A stretch of 64,000 bases of DNA from Mangrovimicrobium sp033283385 (lineage in GTDB: Bacteria; Pseudomonadota; Gammaproteobacteria; Pseudomonadales; Halieaceae). Each line of letters opens with the position of its first letter. Position 1 is the stretch's first letter. The notes beneath the pieces are model-generated. The model had not been told where the DNA came from. It searched no databases and worked only from the letters and a program-made list of their open reading frames with translations. Positions 24,593 through 31,984 of this stretch are shown in pieces. The stretch is from positions 2,170,001 through 2,234,000 of the forward strand of contig JAWMQQ010000001.1 in assembly GCA_033283385.1 (NCBI GenBank), written 5' to 3'. Position numbers and translations under genes: made by a program.

Positions 24593-25928
24593 CGTCCGCC
24601 TGCCAGTACTTGTCCTTCAATTCCCGTTTGATGACGACCTCGTCGCGCTCGAAGCAGTCTTCCAGCATGCGCCAACAGGCATCCAGCGCGTCCTCCAGCG
24701 GCATGGAGACGTCCAGCCGCATGAACTGCTGGCGAAACGCCCGGGCGAATTTCAGCAGTTTGTGGTCGAACTCGCTCAGGTCGAAGGCCATGGCCTGTTT
24801 CTGTTCCGCCTCCACGCCCTCTGAGTAATAGCGGATCATGGTGTTCATGATCTGGCTGTGGTCGTCGCGGGTTTCCTTCCCGATCACGTGCTGCTTGAGG
24901 CGCGACAGCGAGCCAAACGGGTCCAGCACTCCGTTGTGCAGGTAGAACTGCCCCTCGGTGATATAGCCGGTGTTGTCGGGCACGGGATGGGTCACGTCGT
25001 CGCCGGGCATGGTGGTCACCGAAAGGATGGTCACCGAGCCCGCGCCCTTGAAGTCGCAGGCCTTCTCATAGCGGCGTGCCAGCTGTGAGTAGAGGTCGCC
25101 CATATAACCCCGGTTGGAGGGTATGTGTTCCATGGCGATGCCGATTTCCTTCATCGCGTCGGCGTAGGCGGTCATGTCGGTCAGCAGCACCAGCACCCGT
25201 TTGCCCTCTTCCACCGCGAGTTTTTCCGCCACCGCCAGCGCCAGGTCGGGCACCATCAGGCGTTCGACCACCGGGTCGGAGGCCAGGTTGACGAACATCA
25301 CGGTGCGGGACATGATCCCCGCGTCCTCGAACGCGCTGCGGAAGCTGTAGTAGTCGTCGAAAATCAGGCCCAGCCCGCCGAACACCACCACATCGGCATC
25401 GGCCTGGATGCCGATGCGGGCAAGGAAGCCGTTGAAGGGTTCTCCCGCCACCGAGAAAATCGGGATTTTCTGGCTCTCCACCAGGCAGTTGAAGACGTCG
25501 ATCATCGGCACGTCGGTGCGAATCATGCGCGAAGCCAGCACCCGGGCCGCGGGGTTCACCGTCGGACCGTTGATGGGCACCTTGGGTTCGTGGCTCAGTT
25601 CGGGTCCGCCGTCGATGGGCTGGCAGGAACCGTCGAATACGCGCCCGAAAATATTGGCCGAGTAAATTGCCTGCATCGTCGTGCCGAGAAAGCGCACCGA
25701 GGCGTGGTTGCCGAGCCCCTTGGTGCCCGCGAAAACCTGCAGGGAGACCTGGTCGTCGCTGAGCCGGATAATCTGGGCGAGTGAGAACACCTGGCCGTCC
25801 TGCTCGATCATCGCCAGGTCACGGTTGCGCGGTGGGATACTCATCGAGGTGGCGTCGCTGATTCGCAGGTTGACGATATCGCCGACGATACTGGTAATGC
25901 CGCGATAACTGGTAATTCCCGACTCCAA
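24570..25928 (-). CDS. atpB: V-type ATPase regulatory subunit B
   Basis: 452 residues, first gene of the operon. TTG 25926-25928 is the start, with GGGAG about eight bases upstream. The protein has the V-type B fold but no Walker A lysine: the equivalent loop reads FSVAGEPFNGFLARIGIQ, as in bacterial V-type B subunits. RVLVLLTDMTAYADAMKEI and PSNRGYMGDLYSQLARRYEKA are conserved B-subunit segments. It alternates with subunit A in the head and contributes an arginine to each catalytic site. Confidence 0.95.
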   Translation of the reverse strand: MESGITSYRGITSIVGDIVNLRISDATSMSIPPRNRDLAMIEQDGQVFSLAQIIRLSDDQVSLQVFAGTKGLGNHASVRFLGTTMQAIYSANIFGRVFDGSCQPIDGGPELSHEPKVPINGPTVNPAARVLASRMIRTDVPMIDVFNCLVESQKIPIFSVAGEPFNGFLARIGIQADADVVVFGGLGLIFDDYYSFRSAFEDAGIMSRTVMFVNLASDPVVERLMVPDLALAVAEKLAVEEGKRVLVLLTDMTAYADAMKEIGIAMEHIPSNRGYMGDLYSQLARRYEKACDFKGAGSVTILSVTTMPGDDVTHPVPDNTGYITEGQFYLHNGVLDPFGSLSRLKQHVIGKETRDDHSQIMNTMIRYYSEGVEAEQKQAMAFDLSEFDHKLLKFARAFRQQFMRLDVSMPLEDALDACWRMLEDCFERDEVVIKRELKDKYWQADDGEARTQ

Positions 25929-26177
25929 AGCCGTATCTCCCTGTGGTACGGATCTCGTATCGAACTACCGCCTGGCACCAACCCGATGCAGGTTAGTAGA
26001 TTACCGACAACCGGTCTAGCCAGTGACAGTCCATCACCGCTACACGTGCAGCGCAGGGCCCGCAGAGCGGCGAAAAGCTTGCCCTTACGCCGCTGCAAAC
26101 TGGCGGATACAGCAATGTCTCACCATATCCGCGCTGGCGAAACCGCCGTCGTGTTAATGATTGATCAGAATCAATGG

Positions 26178-27176
26178 CTAGTAACGCCCCAGGTCCTGCG
26201 CAACCACCACCGGGCCGGAATAGTTTTCGCGCACACCTCGAGTGTAGGCCTCATCGGGGTCCGACTGCCGCCCCGGCATGACATGGGTGAGCACGACCAT
26301 CCCGACACCCGCGCGTTTCGCCAGCTTGCCGACTTCGACCGGCGTCGTATGGTACTGCTCGGATTTCTTCATCAGCGCGCTCACTATCGGCCCTGGCAGG
26401 GCGGCAATGAACCCGTGTGAACGAACGTTTTCCTCCATGAGCGCGGTGTTGAACACCTCGTGGACAAGGACATCCGCACCTTTGGCGAAATCGACCAGCG
26501 GCTCGCAGGGCCCGGTATCGCCACTGAAGACAACGACGCGGCCAGCGGTCCGGAAGCGAAAGGCGTAGCTTTTTTCCACACCGGCTTTGGTTTCCACGGG
26601 GTCATCGTGATGGTAGTGACAGTTCTCGATGGCGGAGACCGTCACGTTGTCATCCCTGTATATCACCCTGGCCGAAGGGGCGTTGCCGATGTTGTGAACA
26701 TGCACGTCTCCCTCGAACGATCCCCAACTTGGCAGCGGCGAATCCTCGGAGCGGACCGCCGCATTCACCGAGTAGTACTGCATGAAGCCATCGACCACCT
26801 GCTGCGTGCCCGCCGGGCCGAATACATCGTAATCATCCTTGTTGTGCAGCGACCAGCTCAGCCCCATCAGTGTTCCGAGATCGGCGTTGTGGTCGTCGTG
26901 GTTATGGGTGATGAAGATCTTCTTGACGCTCTCCGGCGCAATGCCGGCCAGCGCCAGTTGCCGGGCGACGCCATTGCCGGCGTCGACCAGGTAGGTTTCG
27001 CCGTTCACCAGCAGGGCGTGCGCAGGCTGGGATCGATAGGGGTTGGGTTGGGGCCCTCCCTGCGTGCCGAGCGCCAGTACGATTGTCGAGGTATCACCGG
27101 CGCTGGCGACACTGCCCGCCAACAGCAGGGCGGCAACTACCGCAGAGCGAACCACTTTATTGAAGCTGGAATACAC
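26178..27176 (-). CDS. exported MBL-fold metallo-hydrolase
   Basis: 332 residues from GTG 27174-27176, with GGGGGAG seven bases upstream. There is a signal peptide (VVRSAVVAALLLAGSVASA). The metallo-beta-lactamase motif is FITHNHDDHNADLG (HxHxDH), with further ligands at ENCHYHHDD, VFSGDTGPCEP and LTHVMPG. The arrangement resembles RNase Z/arylsulfatase-like MBL hydrolases, but the periplasmic location argues against tRNA processing. It follows a TetR regulator gene by 29 bases on the same strand, which probably controls it. Confidence 0.88.
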   Translation of the reverse strand: MYSSFNKVVRSAVVAALLLAGSVASAGDTSTIVLALGTQGGPQPNPYRSQPAHALLVNGETYLVDAGNGVARQLALAGIAPESVKKIFITHNHDDHNADLGTLMGLSWSLHNKDDYDVFGPAGTQQVVDGFMQYYSVNAAVRSEDSPLPSWGSFEGDVHVHNIGNAPSARVIYRDDNVTVSAIENCHYHHDDPVETKAGVEKSYAFRFRTAGRVVVFSGDTGPCEPLVDFAKGADVLVHEVFNTALMEENVRSHGFIAALPGPIVSALMKKSEQYHTTPVEVGKLAKRAGVGMVVLTHVMPGRQSDPDEAYTRGVRENYSGPVVVAQDLGRY

Positions 27177-27205
27177 AGGCAGGCTCCCCCGTTCTGGTAA
27201 AAGAA

Positions 27206-27859
27206 TCAGTTGGTATCGGTAGTTGCCGACATCGCGGCAGAAGCCATCCGCAGCGTATCGTCAAACACCCGGGCGGCATCCAGCTTGCCGCCAGACTGGT
27301 CGATGAGCCGCAGCGCCCCGGTGATCATCAGGGTAGTTATCAACACGCGCGAATCGAACCGCGCCCTGGCCGCGGCGGGCAGCGATCGTTTGAGACACTC
27401 GCCCAACTCGGTAGTCGCCGGGTATTCGGTGTCAAGGGTCGACCGGATGCCGCCCATGGAAGAGTGCGCCAGAGCTGCCAGGAACCCGGCGAAACTGTGC
27501 ACGCCATCGGCATTGGCCTGCTCCAGCAGCGGCAGCCACAGGGCCTTGAGAATGTGGAAAACCTCACCGGCGCAGCCATCTTGTCGCGCGGCTTCGAGCA
27601 GTTCGCGCCTGCGGGCATCGATGGCGGGAAGGCGGTGGTTGAAGATCGCCTTGAGCAGGCCTTCCTTGCCGCCGAAGTGATAGGCGACCGCGCTGGTATT
27701 GGCCGCGCCGCTTGCCGTCGCGATCTGGCGCAGCGATGTGCCCTCGATCCCGTTTGCGGCGAACAGCGCTTCCGCCGCCTGTACGATCGCCATTCGGGTG
27801 GCCTCCTTGCGGGGGTCGTTGCGGGTCCTGCGTGGAGATACGGCCTGTTTGCCGGGCAT
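27206..27859 (-). CDS. TetR-family transcriptional regulator
   Basis: 217 residues. The N-terminal helix-turn-helix region is typical: AIVQAAEALFAANGIEGTSL, then RQIATASGAANTSAVAYHFG and KEGLLKAIFNHR. The remainder is the helical ligand-binding and dimer domain, with a DUF1956/CerR-like flavour. It precedes the MBL hydrolase by 29 bases and has a palindrome 48 bases upstream of its start, suggesting an autoregulated regulator-enzyme operon. Confidence 0.9.
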   Translation of the reverse strand: MPGKQAVSPRRTRNDPRKEATRMAIVQAAEALFAANGIEGTSLRQIATASGAANTSAVAYHFGGKEGLLKAIFNHRLPAIDARRRELLEAARQDGCAGEVFHILKALWLPLLEQANADGVHSFAGFLAALAHSSMGGIRSTLDTEYPATTELGECLKRSLPAAARARFDSRVLITTLMITGALRLIDQSGGKLDAARVFDDTLRMASAAMSATTDTN

Positions 27860-27906
27860 GTCAATCCGCCAAAATCAGTGAACTGGCGAATCCTACCTGC
27901 CCGCAA

Positions 27907-27932
27907 TTAAATAACGCAAGTGATTTATTTAA
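27907..27932. promoter_or_regulatory. palindrome upstream of tetR, candidate operator
   Basis: TTAAATAA (27907-27914) and TTATTTAA (27925-27932) are perfect 8-base inverted arms around a 10-base centre. The site is unusually AT-rich for this genome and sits 48 bases upstream of the TetR start. Size and position fit a TetR dimer operator for autoregulation. Confidence 0.6.
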
Positions 27933-28128
27933 TGGTTTGCCGAAGGATTTTACCGACGACACCCGCGCATTCTTCAGTCAATGCAGCGGCGGAGGATTTG
28001 CTGGAACTGGCGCAGGAGTATGGGATGCCGGTCGCTCCGCTTGGTTGAGGCCTGCGGCCGGCCGCCGTCGGCCGGGGCCGCGGCAGAGTTTGCGGCAACC
28101 CGACCGCCCGGGGTTACACCCTGGAAAC

Positions 28129-28155
28129 AAAAACCCCGGCACAGGGCCGGGGTCT
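28129..28155 (-). terminator. rho-independent terminator of tRNA-Arg
   Basis: On the minus strand, CCCCGGC-CCTGT-GCCGGGG (28134-28152) forms a 7-bp GC stem followed directly by a T run. It starts 11 bases after the encoded CCA of the tRNA. Confidence 0.85.
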
Positions 28156-28162
28156 TGATGTA

Positions 28163-28239
28163 TGGCGCGCCTGGCACGATTCGAACGTGCGACCGCCTGG
28201 TTCGTAGCCAGGTACTCTATCCAGCTGAGCTACAGGCGC
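28163..28239 (-). tRNA. tRNA-Arg (anticodon ACG)
   Basis: 77 bases including an encoded CCA (28163-28165). All arms pair: acceptor GCGCCTG/CAGGCGC, D stem GCTC/GAGT, anticodon stem CCTGG/CCAGG with loop CTACGAA (anticodon ACG, edited to ICG in bacteria by TadA), T stem GCACG/CGTGC with loop TTCGAAT. It reads CGU, CGC and CGA arginine codons. Confidence 0.97.
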
Positions 28240-28252
28240 GTTGAGGGGGCGT

Positions 28253-28281
28253 ACTATAGGGACCAACCCGTTTGTCGTCAA
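28253..28281 (-). promoter_or_regulatory. sigma-70 promoter of tRNA-Arg
   Basis: On the minus strand, TTGACG (28276-28281), a 17-base spacer and TATAGT (28253-28258) match the sigma-70 consensus closely. The bases after the -10 box are GC-rich (ACGCCCCCTC), the discriminator type that makes stable-RNA promoters sensitive to ppGpp. Transcription would begin about 7 bases before the mature tRNA. Confidence 0.85.
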
Positions 28282-28339
28282 GGGGTTAGGGGCGAAAAAT
28301 ACGCCGGGATTTACCCCTGCGCGGGCGGGGCCCGGCCCC

Positions 28340-28414
28340 GTAGGAGCCTGCTATGCAGGCGATATGCGCGGTGCCGGATCGGGGGCTGGAATCGCCTGCG
28401 TAGCAGGCTCCTAC
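28340..28414. repeat. REP-like inverted pair (block A)
   Basis: A forward copy GTAGGAGCCTGCTATGCAGG (28340-28359, continuing CGAT) and an inverted copy (28391-28414) flank 27 bases. Each copy is itself an imperfect palindrome. The inverted copy supplies the stop codon of the CoA-transferase gene. This is the head-to-head layout typical of REP/BIME elements. Confidence 0.9.
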
Positions 28415-29694
28415 ACCGCCAATCCCAGGGTATCCCGGGCCTCCCGGGCCAGGTCCTCGCGGAACTCGGGATGGGCGATATTGATCAGGTCCCGCGCCCG
28501 CTCGGTGAGCGAGCGCCCGCGCAGCTGGGCGTAGCCGTACTCCGTCACCACGTAGTCCACCTGGGCCCTTGTGGTCACCACCCCCGCCCCGCGCTCCAGC
28601 GAGCCCACCAGCCGCGAGAGCGTGCCGTGCCGGGCGGTGCTGGGCAGGGCGATGATCGACTTGCCGCGCTCGGAGAAGTTGGCCCCGAACACGAAATCCA
28701 CCTGCCCGCCCACCCCGGAATAGATGCGGTGGCCCATGGAGTCCGCGCAGACCTGGCCGGTGAGGTCGATCTGGATGGCGCTGTTGATCGAGGCCACCTG
28801 CGGGTTCTTGGCGATCACCACCGGGTTGTTGACGAACTGGACGTCGAGGAACACAACCTCGGGGTTGTCGTCGATGTAGTCGTAGAGCTTCTGGCTGCCC
28901 ATGGTGAAGGATGTCACCGTGCGGCCTCGGCTGATCTTCTTGCGGCTGTTGTCGATGATGCCCTTCTCCAGCAGGTCCAGTACCCCGTCGGAGAACATCT
29001 CGGTGTGCACGCCGAGGTGGCGGTGGTCGTTGAGGAAGCCGAGGGTGGCGTCGGGGATGGCGCCGATGCCCATCTGCAGGCAGTCGCCGTCGTCGATGCG
29101 GCTGGCGACGATCTCGCCGATGGCGCGCTCGGTCTCGGTGACATCGCGGTGGTCCACCACCAGCACCGGCGCCTCCGCCACGAAGGCGTAGTCGATCTCG
29201 CGCAGGTTGATGAAGCTGTCGCCGTGGGTGCGCGGCATGTTCGGGTTGATGTGGGCGATGATGCGCCCGGCGACGTCGCAGGCCGCCGCGGTGGCCTCCA
29301 CCGAGATGCCCAGCGAGCAGTTGCCGTGCTGGTCCGGCGAGGAAACCTGGATCAGCGCGGTGTCGATGCGCTGCTCCCGGCGGCGGAACAGCTTGGGAAT
29401 CTCGGAGAGGAAGATCGGCACGTAATCCGCGCGGCCCTGGTTGATCAGCTCCCGCGTGGTCTTGCCGGCGAAGAAGCAGCGGTTGCGCAGATGCCCCTCC
29501 AGCGCCGGGTCGGCCACCGCCTCGGCGTGCTCCAGGTGCAGTTGCATCAGGGTGACGTCGCTGACGTTCCTGGCATGCTCGGCAAGTGCCGCCAGCAGCA
29601 CCGTCGGCGTGGCCGCCATGGAATGGCACCAGATGTACTCGCCGGAATCGATCATGCCGACCGCTTCCAGCGCGGATTCACAATAGTGGGTCAC
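28411..29694 (-). CDS. acetyl-CoA hydrolase / 4-hydroxybutyrate CoA-transferase family protein
   Basis: 427 residues, full length for the family. The catalytic glutamate is E232 in GVHTEMFSDGVLDL, which forms the glutamyl-CoA thioester. QMGIGAIPDATLGFL and GVGGQVDFVFGANF are conserved CoA-binding stretches. It moves CoA between acyl groups and acetate or 4-hydroxybutyrate in the cytoplasm. The exact donor is not readable from sequence. The gene is alone in its strand run; its TAG stop is the CTA of an adjacent REP element. Confidence 0.92.
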   Translation of the reverse strand: MTHYCESALEAVGMIDSGEYIWCHSMAATPTVLLAALAEHARNVSDVTLMQLHLEHAEAVADPALEGHLRNRCFFAGKTTRELINQGRADYVPIFLSEIPKLFRRREQRIDTALIQVSSPDQHGNCSLGISVEATAAACDVAGRIIAHINPNMPRTHGDSFINLREIDYAFVAEAPVLVVDHRDVTETERAIGEIVASRIDDGDCLQMGIGAIPDATLGFLNDHRHLGVHTEMFSDGVLDLLEKGIIDNSRKKISRGRTVTSFTMGSQKLYDYIDDNPEVVFLDVQFVNNPVVIAKNPQVASINSAIQIDLTGQVCADSMGHRIYSGVGGQVDFVFGANFSERGKSIIALPSTARHGTLSRLVGSLERGAGVVTTRAQVDYVVTEYGYAQLRGRSLTERARDLINIAHPEFREDLAREARDTLGLAV

Positions 29695-29767
29695 CGCAGA
29701 ATTCCCCGGAGTTTCAGATTGGAAGTGCCATGCTGCCGCAGGCAGATAACACTACTACCAGCGCGCC

Positions 29768-30193
29768 CTACTGGCCGTCGTCCATGTAGCCCGGGCGCGA
29801 ATTCATGAACAGGCGAATCGGCCAGTTGCCCTCGCCGAGGGTAATGACCAGGCCGTAGTTGTCGTTGTCGTAGTCCCGCACCCACTTGTACTTGATGTTC
29901 ATCTTGGGCATTTCGGTCTTGTCCGGCCGGCGACCGACGACGAGCACTTCCTCGATATCGTCGGGATCCTTGATCGAGGTCTTCGGCACCGCCAGCGTTA
30001 TGGTGCGGGTCCCCGCCTCCGCGCCCGGCTCGATGTCGCGCAGCTCCACGCCGGTGTCCTTGTCTTTCTCGCCCTTCACCAGTTCCATCCAGTCGCTGGA
30101 GAGCGAGGTTTCCTCCTGTGCGGACAGGCCCGGCGCGAGTGCAACCAGGACTGCTGCCACTGCGATAGCGAAGCTCAGGACAAGGCGTTTCAT
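29768..30193 (-). CDS. unknown exported protein
   Basis: 141 residues with a Sec signal peptide (MKRLVLSFAIAVAAVLVALAPGLSA). The mature part is polar and beta-prone (TRTITLAVPKTSIKDPDDIE; MNIKYKWVRDYDNDNYGLVI). No family is recognised. The start overlaps the stop of the upstream gene (30190-30193, ATGA), so the two are translated together. Confidence 0.72.
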   Translation of the reverse strand: MKRLVLSFAIAVAAVLVALAPGLSAQEETSLSSDWMELVKGEKDKDTGVELRDIEPGAEAGTRTITLAVPKTSIKDPDDIEEVLVVGRRPDKTEMPKMNIKYKWVRDYDNDNYGLVITLGEGNWPIRLFMNSRPGYMDDGQ

Positions 30194-30561
30194 GATAAAT
30201 CTCTCTCCAGTGAATGATTGTTTTCAGCCGACTCCCGGGCGGCGTGCGTGCCCAGCCACAGGGCTCGTAACAGGTTGATCGCGGCCATGCTCAGGTGCTG
30301 TTCCGCCGCTGCCAGGGCCAGAGCCGCGGCGTCCACTTTCTGCTGCGGGGTCAGGTGCCCGGCGCGGGCTGACATCTCGTCATCGACGCTGGACAGCACG
30401 GCGCGTATCTCCCGGGCCGCCTCGTCGGAGGCATCGCGCAGCTCGCGCGAGAATTGCTGGAAGCGCGCCGGGCTCATGCTCACCGCCCGGGCCCCGCGCC
30501 AGGTGAGGCGGGCGGGCATGGTGGCGAGGTCCACAGCCATTCCTATCACTTGCCCCAGCAT
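30190..30561 (-). CDS. unknown small helical protein
   Basis: 123 residues from ATG 30559-30561, which has GGGAGGG seven bases upstream; upstream frame sequence is Arg/Pro-rich and not protein-like. The protein is helical throughout (RFQQFSRELRDASDEAAREI; QQKVDAAALALAAAEQHLSM). No signal peptide. The composition recalls phasin-like or structural helical proteins, but no family is recognised. It is coupled to the following exported protein by a four-base overlap. Confidence 0.68.
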   Translation of the reverse strand: MLGQVIGMAVDLATMPARLTWRGARAVSMSPARFQQFSRELRDASDEAAREIRAVLSSVDDEMSARAGHLTPQQKVDAAALALAAAEQHLSMAAINLLRALWLGTHAARESAENNHSLERDLS

Positions 30562-30620
30562 TGCGCAGCCCTCCCGTTCATTGCCAGACAGTATAGAGCC
30601 TGCCCGGGAGCGGCGCACCG

Positions 30621-31034
30621 TCAGTCGGCGGGCGGATCGAAGGGCGGCAGGCCGCGGCGCCGGCGCATCCAGTTGAGCGCCTCCAGCACCTTGCGCCGCC
30701 GGGCAAGCGCGCATTCGAGCCGGTATTTACCGGGAAAATCCATCAACAGCAGCCCGGCGAGCAGGGTCAGCAGGCCCTGCCCCGGCGTGAACAGCATGAT
30801 AAACCCCAGCACCGCCAGCAGCAGGCCCAGGAGGTTCTTCAGGATTACCAGCAACATGCCGGCGGGACCGGGAACAAAGTGCAGGAACTCGTCCCTGGGG
30901 TCGGTGAAATAGTCCTGTGGCAGGCGCGCCACCGCCCAGGGCACCGCCAACAGCACCGCGAGCAGGGAAAACAGCGAGATCGCCGTACCCAGGATCACCA
31001 GGTCCGGCAGGTAGCGCTCCAGGGTGGCGATCAC
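30621..31034 (-). CDS. small membrane protein with PGPGW-like motif
   Basis: 137 residues, two to three membrane helices (DLVILGTAISLFSLLAVLLA; LLLAVLGFIMLFTPGQGLLT; LLAGLLLMDFPGKYR). LFTPGQGLLTLLAGLLLMDF matches the PGPGW-type small membrane protein family. The positively charged C-terminus is cytoplasmic. Its start overlaps the ATP-grasp gene stop (ATGA 31031-31034), so it belongs to the protease/7TM/ATP-grasp operon. Confidence 0.75.
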   Translation of the reverse strand: MIATLERYLPDLVILGTAISLFSLLAVLLAVPWAVARLPQDYFTDPRDEFLHFVPGPAGMLLVILKNLLGLLLAVLGFIMLFTPGQGLLTLLAGLLLMDFPGKYRLECALARRRKVLEALNWMRRRRGLPPFDPPAD

Positions 31035-31984
31035 CGGGGGACGGTAAACGCCCGGCGGGCCAGGGCGATCTTCTCGTCGTGGTCGTCGGTCTGCTCGGCG
31101 ATGCGCCGGGCGATCGCCAGGCGGTGGCGCAGGCCGGCCTGGTTGGCGACCTGTATGGACAGCCCGGGACGGGCATTGAGTTCCAGCAGCGTCGGCCCGC
31201 TGTTGCGGTCCAGCACCACGTCGCAGCCCAGGTATTCCATGCCGGTCATTTCCACGCAGCGCGCCGCCAGTTCCAGCACCTGCTGCCAGCCCGGGATTTC
31301 CAGGGAATCGAAGCGCGCGCCGGTATCCGGGTGCTGGTGGCAGAGATTGCCGTGCTGCACCGCGGCCACCGCGCGGCCGGTGCCGATATCCAGCCCGACG
31401 CCCACCGCGCCCTGGTGCAGGTTGGCCTTGCCGTCGGAGGAGTGGGTGGCGCAGCGCATCATGGCCATTACCGGCACGCCCTTGAGCACGATCACCCGCA
31501 GGTCCGGCACGCCCTCGTGGCTGTAGCTGGCGAGATAGGGATCGAACTCGATCATCGCCTCGACCATCGCCTTGTCGTTGCGCCCGCCCAGGCTGTGCAG
31601 GCCGGCGAGCACGTTGGAGAGGTGGCGCCGCACGTACTCGGCGTCCACCACCTGCCCGCTGGATTTCACGTAATCCGCGCCCTTGCGCCCGGTGATCACC
31701 AGGATGCCCTTGCCGCCGCTGCCCTGGGTGGGCTTGATGACGAAGTTGGGCAGCGGCTCCAGCAGCGGGAACACGTCGCGCACCTCGTGCTGGTACTCCA
31801 CCACGCCGTGCAGTTCCGGCACCGGGATGCCCAGCGCCTGGGCGGCGTGCTTGGTCTTGAGCTTGTCGTCCACCAGCGGGAAGCGGCTGCGCGGGTTGAA
31901 CTTGCCGATCAGCCCGACGTTGCGCTCGTTCATGCCGAGGATGCCGTTGCGCCGCAGCGTGGCGGGCGAGGCCAGCAGTTTCAC
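31031..31984 (-). CDS. alpha-L-glutamate ligase-like ATP-grasp protein (RimK-related)
   Basis: 317 residues from GTG 31982-31984, overlapping the preceding TAG by one base. An ATP-grasp fold is visible: FVIKPTQGSGGKGILVITGR (nucleotide-binding lysine and Gly loop) and YLGCDVVLDRNSGPTLLELNARPG (metal-binding E and N). The family is RimK-like and probably ligates an amino acid to a protein or peptide. It is always found next to the 7TM transglutaminase-like and zinc-protease-like genes, as here. The acceptor is unknown. Confidence 0.9.
   Translation of the reverse strand: MKLLASPATLRRNGILGMNERNVGLIGKFNPRSRFPLVDDKLKTKHAAQALGIPVPELHGVVEYQHEVRDVFPLLEPLPNFVIKPTQGSGGKGILVITGRKGADYVKSSGQVVDAEYVRRHLSNVLAGLHSLGGRNDKAMVEAMIEFDPYLASYSHEGVPDLRVIVLKGVPVMAMMRCATHSSDGKANLHQGAVGVGLDIGTGRAVAAVQHGNLCHQHPDTGARFDSLEIPGWQQVLELAARCVEMTGMEYLGCDVVLDRNSGPTLLELNARPGLSIQVANQAGLRHRLAIARRIAEQTDDHDEKIALARRAFTVPR

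Larger units (their letters stand above)
27860..28162. other. 303-base gap between tetR and tRNA-Arg
   Basis: This holds the tetR operator palindrome and the tRNA terminator. In between, a short plus-strand frame ending at TGA 28046-28048 reads like the end of a real protein (AAEDLLELAQEYGMPVAPLG), but nothing upstream continues it. It may be a gene remnant. Nothing else is recognised. Confidence 0.35.

Noticed and set aside
18525..25928. F-type ATP synthase or type III secretion ATPase
   Set aside because: Subunit A has the V-type insert, B lacks the Walker lysine, and D, E, I, K and DUF2764 are all V-type.
28163..28414. tRNA-Arg as an integration site of a mobile element
   Set aside because: No integrase, duplicated tRNA end or phage-like gene flanks it; the neighbouring repeats are REPs.
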